A stretch of 64,000 nt of DNA from Haematococcus lacustris (Eukaryota > Chlorophyta > Chlorophyceae > Chlamydomonadales > Haematococcaceae): contig JASKMD010000008.1 of NCBI GenBank assembly GCA_030144725.1, forward strand, positions 13,534,915-13,598,914, read 5' to 3'. The notes below the pieces were generated by a model. The model ran no database searches. It was not told where the DNA came from and saw only the letters and a list, made by a program, of their open reading frames with translations. Below are positions 10,462 to 22,300 of the stretch, piece after piece (the first letter of the stretch is position 1; the number at the start of each line of letters is the position of its first letter). Made by a program: the position numbers and the translations under genes.

Positions 10462-11392
10462 TGGGGCGGCTTGCGAGGGGGCAGTGGGTGCCCAGTCCAT
10501 TGGTGAGCCGGGCACACAGATGACGCTTAAGATCTTCCACTTTACGTCACACTGGGTACCCCTACCCCCTCCCTCCCATTGCCCTGAGGCCACCACCCCA
10601 GCCTGGTCAAGTCAGTGCGCCAAGCCAGCTGACCCTCAAACAGCTGACACTCAGCTGACACTCTGCCCCTCCCCCCCTTTCCCCCTCTCCCCTCCCCCCC
10701 CTGCTGCAGACGACTGGACACCCCGCTCACCAGGGGGTGTGGCGCAGTTCACTGTGCAGGGCTGCAGCGGGGTGCAACTCCCCAGTATAGCTGGCAACAG
10801 CCCTCCCCTTCCTGCTCTTCTCAGCTCTCCCTTCACCTTGGTCGTTTCTCTTCCCCTGCCCCCCTGCCTCTCCCTGCCCCCCCTGCCCCAGGGACGTCAT
10901 CCTGGCCCACCCCCGCATCAAGCTCAAGGAGCAGCACGTGCGACCGGTGGCTGTTGACAAGCTGCTGGTGTACGCCCCGGATGACAGCCGGCAGGCGCTG
11001 CTGTTCGGCATGGAGGTCAGTAGGGGCTGCAGGGGAAAGGCCAGGTAGGGGGCGTGGGGGAAGCGCTGCCCACCCAGCCCTCTAGACTGTGTTAGCCTTC
11101 CCCAGACCAGACCTACCCACCATGAGCACTGCTCCTGCCCCCCACACCCAGCCTTGTGAGAAGCTGCCCCTGACCCTGGCCCCACCCAGGCTCTGACTCC
11201 TAGGCTGCTCCGCCCACCTTGCCCCTGCCCGGCTGCAGGCGCTGCTGCTGGCGCTGCCCAAGGTCATCGTGACGGGCATCCCCAGCGTGGAGCGCGCCGT
11301 GATCAGCAAGGAGAAGGCCAAGGGCGGCAAGGCGGAGCACTACATGCTGCTGGTGGAGGGCACGGACCTGCGCAGGGTCATGGCCACAGCAG
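10462..11392 (+). pseudogene. RPC1: truncated copy of the RNA polymerase III largest subunit gene (RPC1)
   Basis: Three exon-like pieces match the C-terminal half of RPC1. The first, about 10468-10550, has GAVGAQSIGEPGTQMTLK followed by a changed KIFHF. The second, 10892-11015, has AHPRIKLKEQHVRPVAVDKL. The third, 11239-11392, has [20 protein letters not shown] and [16 protein letters not shown], ending in phase 1. Splice signals at 10891, 11016, 11238 and 11393 look normal. The exon that should follow FHF (AGVASMN.., the bridge to the jaw region) is missing between 10550 and 10892, and no exon follows 11392. The large N-terminal part is also absent. It is therefore a duplicated gene fragment. 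GIP-x(5)-RAVI followed by LLVEG-D-LR-VMAT fits Pol III better than Pol II. Confidence 0.7.
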
Positions 11393-11575
11393 GTGGGGGG
11401 GAGGGGACCAGGGGGGCCAGACTGGGGGCCAGGCTGTTGTACAACTGGCTGACCTGCACTTACTTGCCTACACTTACTTACTTACATCCCCATGCCCACC
11501 GGCACCGGCCTGTTCTGCCTGCGCCACAATGTGGGTCAAGTGTCCGGCCTCACGGCCCGCCCCGCACCAGTGCTG

Positions 11576-11715
11576 GCCTATTGAGGGGAAGGCGGAGGGG
11601 CAGGGGAGGGGAGGGGGGAGAGCAGGGTGGGGGAGGAGCAAGGGGGAGTGAGGGAGGAGGGGGAGGAGGGGGGGAGTAGAGAAGAGTAGAGTTGTGGGCA
11701 GGGAGGGAGGGGGGA
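11576..11715. repeat. polypurine (G/A) low-complexity tract
   Basis: Almost every base on the + strand is G or A, with GGGGAGG-type runs. It has G-quadruplex or triplex potential, with no coding content. Confidence 0.75.
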
Positions 11716-12247
11716 TGAGTGCAGGAGGATTAGACTTCAGGGAGCAGGCTGGCCACACCTTGAGCTGGACTGCCTCAATCAGCCAATCCTCGCCTCCCCG
11801 GCTCAGGGCTCTGTGTAGCCAGTCGTGCAGCACCAGATGCTGCCAGGTGTCGGTGTCGCCAGTCTTGCACACAACAGTGCACTGCAGGGGGTGTGGCAGC
11901 GGGTGTGACAAGCGGCCACCGGTTGTGAACCGCAGCGCGCGCAGCGATGTATGCCGGACATCTTGCGAGTGCATGAGCAGCGTCATGCGAGGGACAGCTG
12001 TCACGAGAATGCACTGCTCACCGACACCATGAGTTGTGTTCCGTTGCTGGGATTTATGCGCGGCTATGTGCGGCTGCCCAAGGCGGTTGCACCGGCCCAG
12101 GAATGAAGCGAGACGTTATGCGGCGATCCCATACTTGCCAATCCCATGATTGTCACCCCATTGTTGTTGCAAAGTCACACCACAGTAACCATGTGACTAG
12201 TGTGACTGGTGTGCCCGCTGGGCACGTATCCTAACCTGTTATCTACC

Positions 12248-12305
12248 ACCAGCCCCCTCGTCCTTCACTAGGGCCTCCATTAGAGTCGGACCGCTAGGGA
12301 CCTAT
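12248..12305 (+). repeat. fragment of dispersed repeat family R1
   Basis: Contains TCACTAGGGCCTCCATTAG and AGTCGGACC, the left end of the family seen more fully at 48045-48305 (minus) and 55733-55965 (plus). Confidence 0.55.
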
Positions 12306-13536
12306 CTGCCACCAGCCTGGCGCTATGCGCCACATGGTGGCGTGCAGCAGCAAAGACGACATGAGACAGCAGCCCCAGCAGACACGGCGAGGGCGTGGTC
12401 CAGCCCGTCTGTGCTGTCAGCCACGCAATGCAGCAATGAAAGCAGTAATACATGGTATTGGTGATACCAACCTATGCACCCCAGTGACCAGTGCTTCAGG
12501 CATCTGTGCCCCTCTCCTTGCCACCACGGTCATCATGTGAATGTGATGATACTGATAGTAAGGCCGGGCCCTAGTAACAGCTCCAACATAGCTGACCTTG
12601 CTGCCCCTGAGACCACCAACAACATGCACTCAGAAGAACAGTGTAAGTAATAGGGGCCCCTGCTGCTATCATAGATGATAGGCCGCAGAAGGCATCCCCT
12701 GACACTGACGCCGCCTCACCACCCAGGCTCAGCGCCACACCCCCTGCCAAGGCACGGCATGCATTACGCCGGTTGTTGAGGGTCAGGTAAAATGGCTCGA
12801 AAAAATGTACCGTCACTTGTTGTCGCGCATACGGAACTCCAAGAGGTCAAACCGCGACGCCCCGCTGCGGCGTGCAGCTCCGCAGCTTGGCCTGCGAGGG
12901 ACGGGCTAAAGTCAACATTGCCCCCCTCCGCGGTATCCTGGCACCAGTGACTCCTTGCACCCTAACGGTAGTGCACGTGCATACAATAACGCCGCAGCAA
13001 CGAGCGAGGTAGAGCGGTCACTAGTCGGTCGGTCGGCGTACCGGGATGGGGTGCCGTCATGCAAATCTGCAGTGCTGTTTTTGAGATCGATTTGCTGCTT
13101 GTTGGTGCTATGCATCCGTCTAGTTTTTGCGCCCTAGCGTTGACGTATACTCATAGCTCCCACGGGAAGCTATTGCAGTGTAATATATCTGCCCTGCGCG
13201 GGTTGGGAGGCTTTTGAAATTCCAGTGCGTAGAAACCTTATTTTTGGGCAGGAAGTGCATGAAACGCCGTGCTGACCTCCTGTAGAGATGCAAACGGTGT
13301 GCCCCGAGAATCTCGTACACTTTTGGTAGCGTTATTCTTAGGATTAGCACCCATAGATCACCCAGACATACCTACCATGCTCATGTCTAAATTAGCCCAT
13401 CATCTCGCGCTCACTAGGCTGCGAAAGTGTAAGAGGTTGTTCTGATTCCTCCAAGCTACCACCAACGTTCATCAGCGGCACAAATGATGCAGACTGGCGG
13501 CCATAACTAGCGATGGGCCGACGCAGTCAGCGTAGT

Positions 13537-13605
13537 AAGAATAGGAAGGATCGGAAAGCATACGACAGCAGAGGATAGCATAGGAAAGCATAAGAAAGCA
13601 TAGGA
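13537..13605. repeat. short minisatellite, AGGAAAGCATA-like units
   Basis: Variants of ATAGGAAAGCATA are repeated about five times in a row. No coding role is seen. Confidence 0.55.
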
Positions 13606-15024
13606 AGCTCTCGTCGTTCATTAGCCCTCTCAATAATGTCGTCGAAGGAGAGACCAGGAAAAAACAGTTCCTTCGGACATGCTGCCTGCAGCTCGTAGTA
13701 TATGCTTTGATGTGGTGGAGAAGTAGGGCCATCGCAACGCTTAGGTATGTTGCGAGCGAGCTGCGGCAGCCCGATGCGAGATGCGAGCCACTCGGTTAAC
13801 CGACATAACCGCCGGCTCTCGCGCTAGCGCTGTTGTGTACCGTACCTACCAGCACCCGCTTACAAAAGAGTGCCGCATCCATCTACAGTAACCTTGCCAC
13901 CTGGACACTTGGCAAGGGTTGGTGGGCGTCCAGGCCGTGCAGGCCCTTTGATGCAGTAGGCATATCGGGAAGGCTCGCTGATCACGGCTGTGTAAGCGCG
14001 GCATCAAATGGCTCACGGTGCATTTTGCCAATGAGACCTTGTGGGACCTGGTTGAGGGCCACCAGCCTGCGCAGGACATTGTCAGCACATAGCTGCAGCC
14101 CAGGCCGCGTCCAGTGCGGTGAACAGCTGAGGTTGGTGCAGGGCGCAGTGCAGGAGGGCCTGGTTAGAGAAGGGCTCACTGACCAACTGCATGGCCTCCA
14201 TTGCCATGCTAATGGCTTGCTGGGGTACAGGTGGGGTGGGGTGATCCGGGCGCACAACTGGAGGGTGGGTGGCGTTGCAGTGCTACGCTGATGCGATCGC
14301 AGGCTGCAGGGACATGGCCAGCAGCCATGCGGGCAACCCAGTCACTCCCATTGCCAGTCCTGGCTGAGCCTTGGGAGCTGTCATGGATGCTAGGTGGAAC
14401 CCAAGGCCTGCTGAGCAGTGGGGCAAGCTCCACAGGCCGTGCAACAGCTAGAAAAAGCCAGCTTCAAACCCAAGGACTGAGTGCATGCATTGGTGGTGAC
14501 ACTGCGAGCTTCAAGTAGAGCCAAAAAGTAGGGGTGCATTGTTGTGTAGTAGCCATCCAGCCCATCAGCTACTGGAGTTCCATCTATGCATCTATGCAGC
14601 CCTGGTGACCCATCTTGGTATGGCACATTGGCCGCATGTATGCTGCTGCTGGAATAGATGCTTCGGCCATTTTGCTTGCTTTTACTTGCTTTTACAATGA
14701 GGGCCGAAACCTCAATGTTGAGCCGTGTAAGTGGGCTTTAAAAACCCTTCGACCTCGCATGCAAAGTACATCTGGTGGGTCTCGTTTCGGCACGTGTTCA
14801 GTTTCGCGACCCGCCACTGCAGCGCTGCGTACATCATAGTGTTGGGCTGCTGGCGACAGCCATCGGCCTAGAATACGGGATCCAGTGCACAGGTGCGGCG
14901 GGCTGCGTCAGTCAGCTACAGGAGATGCTCGATAGGTGTATTGGGGCGCGCTGCTTGACAAACCATTTGTCGCGAGGCCACATGTCCGCTGTGCAAGCCC
15001 CGATCAGCAGGGCATCAGGATACC

Positions 15025-16366
15025 ATGGGATGCGGTGCCTCCACCACCATGGGACGCGGTGCCTCGACCATCAGGACAACTCTGACCAGGGTGGCAAAGA
15101 AGGAAGCCATCAGTGCTGCCAAGGCAGTTGGATCTGACATCGTAGCACAAATCAAGGAGGCTGAGGCAGAGTCTTCAGCGAGCCAGCAAGTGAAGACTGA
15201 GTTGGTGGCCCCTCAGCAGGAACAGGAGGAAGCCTGCATTCGGGCCCTGAACCTGCTGGAGGGCGTGGCGTCGGGTGATGAGGCCTCCCTGGCTGACCTG
15301 GACAAGGAGGTGGACCTCGCTTTGAGCACAGTCAGCAAGCTGCTGGACGACCCGCAGGGCGCAGTAGACCTGCAGGCCCTGAAGCTGCCCAACCGCAGCA
15401 GTGCAGAGCGCAAGCTGGCTCAGTTGTCAGTGCTGGGGCAGGTGGTGGTGGACCTCGCAGCAGCATCAGTGGCTGCACTGCCCTTTGGCGCGCCAGTGGC
15501 GGCCGCCATCGGTGGCATCTATGCCCGGGCTACACAGGTGTTGTGCTGCTGCCATGCTGCGACTGCTAGGCTGGTGTACAGTGTGGCTTGCTGCATGAGC
15601 CCAGGCTGTTGCTGCGGGCTGCCAGCAGTTTGTGCATCGTCCTGGCTTGCTTGTGCCTGCAGGCCGCCAAGAACTCAGCCAACTGCGCCCGGCTGCTGGC
15701 CCTGGTGCAGCAGTGTGACAGGCAGCTGGCCAAGCTGATGTGCCGTGTCAAGCGGCAGCAGGGTGGCCACAAGGTGCCGGCTGAGGCCAAGCAGGGCCTG
15801 CGCACCATGGCTGAGCTGCTGGTGAAGGCGGGCCGCGTCATGGCCTCCTACAATGGGCGTGGCTTCCTGATGCGTGCCGTCACGAGCACCAGTGACAAGG
15901 CCACCTTTGCCAGCCTGGAGGCCCAAATCAGGGCGGCCATGCAGGTGTGATGCTGGTACTAGCTCCCCTACTAGGCTGGTACTGGCTGCCTGGAGCTGCA
16001 CCTCTGCTGGGCGCTGGCCTACTGGCTGCAGGGGGCGTGCTTTGCCATGACTGTGGAGCTGGTCATTACCCAAGGGTCATACTCTGATGAATGGGCAGCC
16101 TTCCGAGCCGCAGTGTGCAAGGCTGCCGGCCTGCCTGAGAGCAAAGTCCAGCATGCACTGCTGCAGCTGCAGAGCTTCCAGCCTGCCGTGTTGCGCAGCA
16201 TCCAGGAGCAGCACTTACGTCTCGCTGATCAAATCATGGCTATGGAGCTGTCAGACATGAAGGCAGGCATGGTGCAGCTGGGCTCTGAGCTGGCCAAACT
16301 GCAACAATCCCAGGACAAGGCCGCTACCAGTGGCCCTGTAGCCCTGCCTAAGTACCTGCAGACTTG
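15025..16366 (+). other. gene B exons 1-3: acylated N terminus and MLKL/HeLo-like helical bundle
   Basis: Residues 1-377. Residues 1-16 contain a small internal duplication ([14 protein letters not shown]), visible as repeated DNA at 15025-15073. Residues 18-130 are charged and helical, rich in Ala, Glu and Lys. Then come a hydrophobic helix ([19 protein letters not shown]) and, across the exon 1/2 junction, [20 protein letters not shown]. Residues 180-265 have the pattern [20 protein letters not shown], then S-x-x-D-x-x-x-F-x-x-L. This matches the four-helix bundle shared by MLKL, plant RPW8-type and fungal HeLo domains. Exon 3 gives long helices, including [20 protein letters not shown], which could be the brace. 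The assignment rests on pattern and context, without alignment. Confidence 0.55.
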
Positions 16367-19300
16367 GTGGTACAACAGTGTTGGTGGGCTGAAGATGCGA
16401 GTGGCAAACAGCAGTTTTGTCGCCCATCTGGTCAACTGGTTCTCACAGGCCGGGTGGGTTACACAGCGGGCCATACACAGCAGTGCTGGTCACGACAACC
16501 TGTGTCCTACCATTCTGTTTGCGTGGCACAAAAGTGGCATCGTTCACCGCAACTGCACACTACTGCCCAACACAGCACTCACATCAGCACTTCCCTCAAG
16601 CTGCAAAGGTGAAAGCAGGTTCCCTTACTAGGGGTACTGGTTGGTCTGTGTGGAGATGCACATGGCCCGGGCGCCTACCGCCTACACTATTGGCTGACCC
16701 CTGTGACAGGGCTATAGCCTAGAGTTGGCATGACAAACATGTGCACAAAGCAAGGCAGGACTACTGTGCCTCAACAGGCTGCTGCTGCTACTGCTGCTGC
16801 TGCTGCTTGGTCTGGATGGGCCAGTCTTCTCCTGTGTTTGTGCAGGCTGCAAGCAACGCTAGCTGAGTACGACAAGGAGCTGCGCACTGAGGGAACGCTG
16901 CCGCTGCTGCCACACCAGCAACATGTTTTCCTGCACTTTGTCATTGTGCCTCTGGCGGACATGGACAAGGACGGCTTTGTCGTAAGTGCCCCCTCCACTG
17001 TTGCCCTGCTGGTGGTGTGTGGTGCTTCCCTGAGCAGACCTGCTGCCTCTGCTGCCGCACTGCATGCAGACCCGGTCAGAGCTGCTGCGCCTGCAGCAGC
17101 TGGGAGAGTGTTATGCAGAGCAGGCATTGGTGGATGCCCCCGAGAGTCTACCCCAACTGCTATCTGCGGTGTTCCTGGTGTGAAGTAAAGGGGCACTGGC
17201 AGCCCACACCTCATCAGTGCAATGGTATAATGCATCCTGCACACTGTCTCGTTGTCGCCTCAAGCTCAGAACATGGAACATTTGCCTGATGCCTGCAGGG
17301 CCATGACCGCGACATGCTCGCCAAAGAGCTGGTGATGGAGAGTGCTGATGTGATGGCCACTGTCCGTGACAAACTGCAGGCAAGATGTGCACATGCTGCT
17401 GCTCACCCACCAGCCTAGGCCAACATGAATGCCTGCCTGTGCATCTGAAGGTGGCTGAGGTGATACGGGGTTACCGCATTGCTCAGCTGCTGGATGAGTA
17501 CCACTCAGGCAGCAGGCAGTGGATGTACACCCGGGTCAATGACTGGCTCAATGCCAGCAGCAGCAGCAGCCCTGGTGGTGAGGCGACAGCCTCCCGCCTG
17601 TTCCTGCTCCTGGCTGATGCGGGAATGGGCAAGAGTGTGTTCAGTGCAGTCATGCACACCAAGCTGTTGGTGAGGGGCAACAAAGACAGCGGCCTGGTCA
17701 TGGTGAGTGCTGTGCTTCTTAAGGAGCTGGGTTTGCTGGCACCCGTTCCCACACTGGCATACAACAGCAACTGCATGGCTGAGAAGGAACTGACAGCAGA
17801 AACATGGCTACTGTGTGCCTACTGCCTGCCCTGGCTGCTGCAGGCTCACCACTTCTTCACTGTTGGCCAGGCCAGGTCTCAAGGCCGGACCATGCTACTC
17901 TGCCTGGCGCAACAGCTGGCTGAGAAACTGCCGGGCCTGGCTGAGCTGCTGCTGCCAGTGGTGGAGCAGCATGGCAACGCCAGCCAGCTCTCGCTGCAGG
18001 ACACATTCACCAGGTGCACAGCCTGGTTGCTGTCCTGCCCCTCTCCCTGCAGCCAGCTGCCCCCTGCACCTGCTGCTGCTGCTGCTGCTGCTGCTGACTG
18101 CAGTTTCCTGCTGGAGCCGCTGCTGGCGCTGGACAAGGCTTTGCTGCCAGAAGCACCCCGGCCCTTTGCCCTGCTGCTGCTGGATGCATTGGATGAGGCG
18201 GATGACTGCGGCAAAGGGTGGCAGCCAGTCACCGCCCTCATTGCCAAAGAGTGAGTAGCCCGGCTGCCCAAGTGATGGCACTAGCAAAACCGCCATTGCT
18301 GCTGTTGGTCACATGGCTTGGTCAATCTTATAGACGTCACCCATTGCTGCGGATCCCTGCCACAAGGCTTCTAAGCAGTTGTAATTCTTCGCGGTAATAT
18401 GCTTCATGAGTAATGGCACAGTTAACACGCAGGCAACTTATTGGCAGCACAGCTTAACTGTGATGGCACTGGCACAGTCTCTCTGCCTTCTACGTCCAGA
18501 AGATGCTTGCTGTGGTGCCCGCCCCTGTCCAGGTTCCTGCGGCTGCCAGTGTGGGTGCGTGTCCTGCTGACCGGGCGGCCCCAAGTGGAGGCAGCCTTTG
18601 CCGCCTGGAAGCCAGAGTGGATCAAACCTGGGGACAAGCAGAACCAGGCCGACTTGTTGGATCTGCTGCAGTGGCGACTGGGCCAGGCTCAGCTTGTGGC
18701 GGACAGCGACCTGGACGCCGCGGCCCAGCTGATGCTGCGCAAGAGCTCAGGGCAGTTCATCTACACCAAGTATGGTGCGTCTAAGGCGGCAGCTTGCTAC
18801 GCAAAGCTTCACTCTGCTCTTAGTCTCCGGCCAGCCTGTTGGTGCCAGCTGCTATCGTTGTGGGTCTGACCTGCTGCCTGCCTCACGCTTCAATCGCAGC
18901 TTTTGACGACCTGGCAGAGCAGGCAACCTGGACACTGCAGGAGATGGAGGCGCAGCTGCCCAGCGGGCTGGAGGGCATGTACCGCAGGGTGCTGAGCACG
19001 CTTGAGGAGGCCATGCAGACTGAGCGGCCTGACCTGCTAGAGCTGCTGCGCACCCGCCTGCTGCCTGTCCTGGTGGCATGCCTGGAGCCCTTGACGGTGC
19101 AGGAGCTGGCGTGGGCCGCAGGCTGTGAAGCAGACACTGGCAAGGTGGGCAGCCGAGCCAGCTGGTATCAGCACCATGCTGCTCAGTGGGTTACTGTCAG
19201 CTGGGCAGCCAGTGGCTGCATGAGCTCATGCCCCTGGCCCTGCCCTGCAGGTGCAGCAGCTGGTGGGGCTGCTGGCCAACCTGTTCCCATGCCGTGCCGG

Positions 19301-22300
19301 CGGCTTGGACCAGCAGGAGCGTGTGGCCCCTTACCACAAATCAGTGCTGGACTGGCTGACCTCAGCGGCGGGCATGTCTGCTGGCCAGTTCCATGCCAGC
19401 ACACAGCAGGGCCACCGCTTGCTGGCCAGCGCCTGCCTCCAGCAAGCCAAGCAGTGTGTTGTTGATGGCCAGCCTAGTAGCTCAAAGACCTGCACAGATG
19501 ATGTGCCCGGCCCCAACCTGCGCTACACCTTGCGGCATGCTGTGGCACATGCCTGCCTGGCAGGGGAGGCCGAGGTGCTCCAGACCCTGCTTCTGGAGTT
19601 TGGGTTCTGGCAGGCTGCCTACACCGCAGGTAGGCAGGGCACAGCTGCCCGCCCATCCGTCAGCCTGCCTGCCTGCCCCTGACCCCTCACTGCTATGGCG
19701 GTCAGGCACTGAGGCCTGGCAGCCTGTGCCTGCACAGGTCATGGGCCTGATGTGCTGAGGGACCTCCTGAGCCTGAGTCAACAAGCTCCGGCTGCCAGCA
19801 AGCCAGTTGTCCATGATGTGACCCGCTGGCTGCGCATGAGCAGCAACACTTTGGTCAAGCATCCATGGTGGGTGGTCAAGCCTGCCTGGTGCTGTTTTTG
19901 TGGGAGCTCACAATGCCACTTCTACATTCTGTTGGAGTGGGTGGGGTCGTTGTCGTTAAAGAGGGGGCTGGTTGCTAAGTTTCTTCTTTGCAGCATGTTG
20001 AGTTGAGGTTGGGGGCATTAACGTGGTAATGTTTAGCATTTGTTTACGAGGTGCTGGCATACCATCAAAGCCATAAGTTGTGTCCTCATTCATATCAATT
20101 AGGAGCTTGCAGATGATTCTCGGCAGCTTATGCGCAAAGGGTAGATGCCTGCCTAGGTGAGCCTCAAAGCGTCAAGGGGACTAGCTGTTTAGTTGTGTTT
20201 GCTGCTTGACTGCTTGGTGTGCATTACCCACTTCGGCCTTACCCAAAGGTTGTGCTGGTGGTAGGGGTGCAGTGCTACCGCTGAATGCTACGCATCCCAC
20301 AGCTCCAGTCAAACTACTCTGACCTTGACTTACTTTGTTGGGAGGGCAACGGGGCAAGCCTGGGTCTTCAGCATGCCGGCATGGTGGGCTGCATTCTTGG
20401 TGGTCCACATGAACGCCTCACACATGCAGTCAGCGTCAGCCATAGCTAATGGTGGGACGGGCAGAGTCATCAACAAGGTATCCGCACATGCTGCTCTCCT
20501 CCTGTGTAAGGCTTCACCAGGGGAGTGTGGCAAGGTATTCATGAAAATGTGGGTCATCAAAGGCAGCCATTGTTTGCTAGCAAGGAAGAGGGTGGGGGAC
20601 TTCATGCTGATTTGTTTGTGCCCCTAGCTCACTGTATGCTCAAAGCCTGTGTGCTACAGCCTTAGACACAGCCAAACCCTGGAGGCTACTTGTTGCAATC
20701 ACTGATGAAGTCTGCTGAGTCTTGCAGGGCGGCATGGCAGCTGGCCAGGGATAGCCCGCACAACAGCCTGGTGGCCAAGCGAGCTGCCTCTTTGCCCATT
20801 CAGCCTGTGGCCACCCTCTTGAACAAGGAGGACAGCTGGACAGCCTGCTTGACCGTGCTGACAGGCCACAAGAGTAGTGTGAACAGTGTGGCTACAGACG
20901 GCATGGTCATAGCCTCGGGCTCCGCAGACAACACAGTAAGGTGGGCAGCAGCCTTGTTTGAGAGGAGCACTCTTCAGTCGATGTGCTACCAGGTTGTTAT
21001 GTTTGTATGTTCACTCTATGGGTACAATATGAGCTGGTGGGTGACCATGTTGTTAGTGATGCTAAGGAGGTGGTGCTCGGCACTCATCGTGTGGCGCCAG
21101 TCATATTGAGGTTGCTTTAGATGGTGCAGATGGTTTTGATAACCCCATGCGCATCAGTAAGCTGCAATGCATGTTCCGCAAGCACCTTGTTGTAGTGTAT
21201 TTCGGTATATGACAAAAATATGTTGCAAGGACACAGTACTAGGTATCAGCCTTGCCTCCTCAAACATTCCGTACCATCTATTGCACTGTTGATAAAACAT
21301 CATCAGGTGGGTGTACACGCACGAATGCACACCATACGTCCACCCCATTCCCAACCTTTGGCACAAGACCCCACCACCTAGTGTGTTGACCAGCTCATAT
21401 GCCGGCGCTGGCGGTACATGGCAGCCCCCTCCCTCAGCCCTCCACCCAAACCCTAGTAGGGTGGCGCTTGAATTGAGTGAGGCACATCCATCATAGGGTG
21501 CGCACCGGGCAGAGCATGATGGTCATCGCCAAGCATTGTGTGCAACCACCAAGGTCATCACAGGTCAGATGTGAGGAAAAATTGCAACTTACATTCGCCA
21601 TCTCCGCTTCTGTTTGTGATGCACTCCTAGAACTTAATACATAGGTTTTGTTTTATTTTCAAAAAACAACAAGTCTTATTTTCAGCAAAACACCATCTAT
21701 CAAAATTCCAGCTCGATCCGACAAGGTTGGTCAAATATGCAGAGACAAATGCAGGGATTAAGTTGTAGGAGTGTGGCACTGATGAAGGAGGTTCACGCAG
21801 CATAACTCATGCATGGCTTCGCTAGGCTGCACAGCTCCTTTTGCACGAAGCAAGCAAGCCTCCCTAGGCCAGGGCGACAAGATGGCTTTGACAACTTGGG
21901 GTGCCTGTCAGCTCCTCACAGGACCCCTCTTGCTGGGTAGACAGCTTGGGGCACAACTGCTAAGACGCTCATCACAACTGGGGCAAGCATCACGGCAAGG
22001 CTTGCCTGCTGCCGGGCTTGAGGTGTGGCGGGCGGGCTGGGGCGGAGCCTTGTCATCAGCTTGTTTCATGGTTGTTGGTGTGCCACTGTGGTGGAGGGGC
22101 CCAAGCAGGGTACTTCAGGGTGGGCTGACCCATGGTGGTATCCTTGATGCTTGAGGTTTGTCCTCATGGTCCTGACTGCAATGCATTGCATGACTCTTGT
22201 GAGTGGTGCAACCATGTTTTTGAGCTGTGCTTATTGGGACTGCAATACACCCTGGGCATCTGTGGCGTGTGCCATGCCTCTCATGGCTGGGAAGGTCTGG

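Larger units (their letters stand above)
11716..15024. other. intergenic region upstream of gene B
   Basis: No intact gene was recognised. On the minus strand, 11740-12014 has two overlapping open frames; one contains HALARCPAYIAARAAVHN, reminiscent of the zinc-knuckle tail of non-LTR retrotransposon polyproteins, so it may be a frame-shifted relic. On the minus strand at 13985-14215, two adjacent pieces in different frames (LCADNVLRRLVALNQVPQG and EPFSNQALLHCALHQPQL) look protein-like but match nothing I know. A TTTAAAAA stretch lies at 14738 upstream of gene B; I cannot say whether it is a promoter. Confidence 0.4.

Noticed and set aside
10462..11392. RNA polymerase II largest subunit (RPB1)
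   Set aside because: The block after the GAQSIGEPG motif ([24 protein letters not shown]) fits the Pol III subunit better than RPB1.
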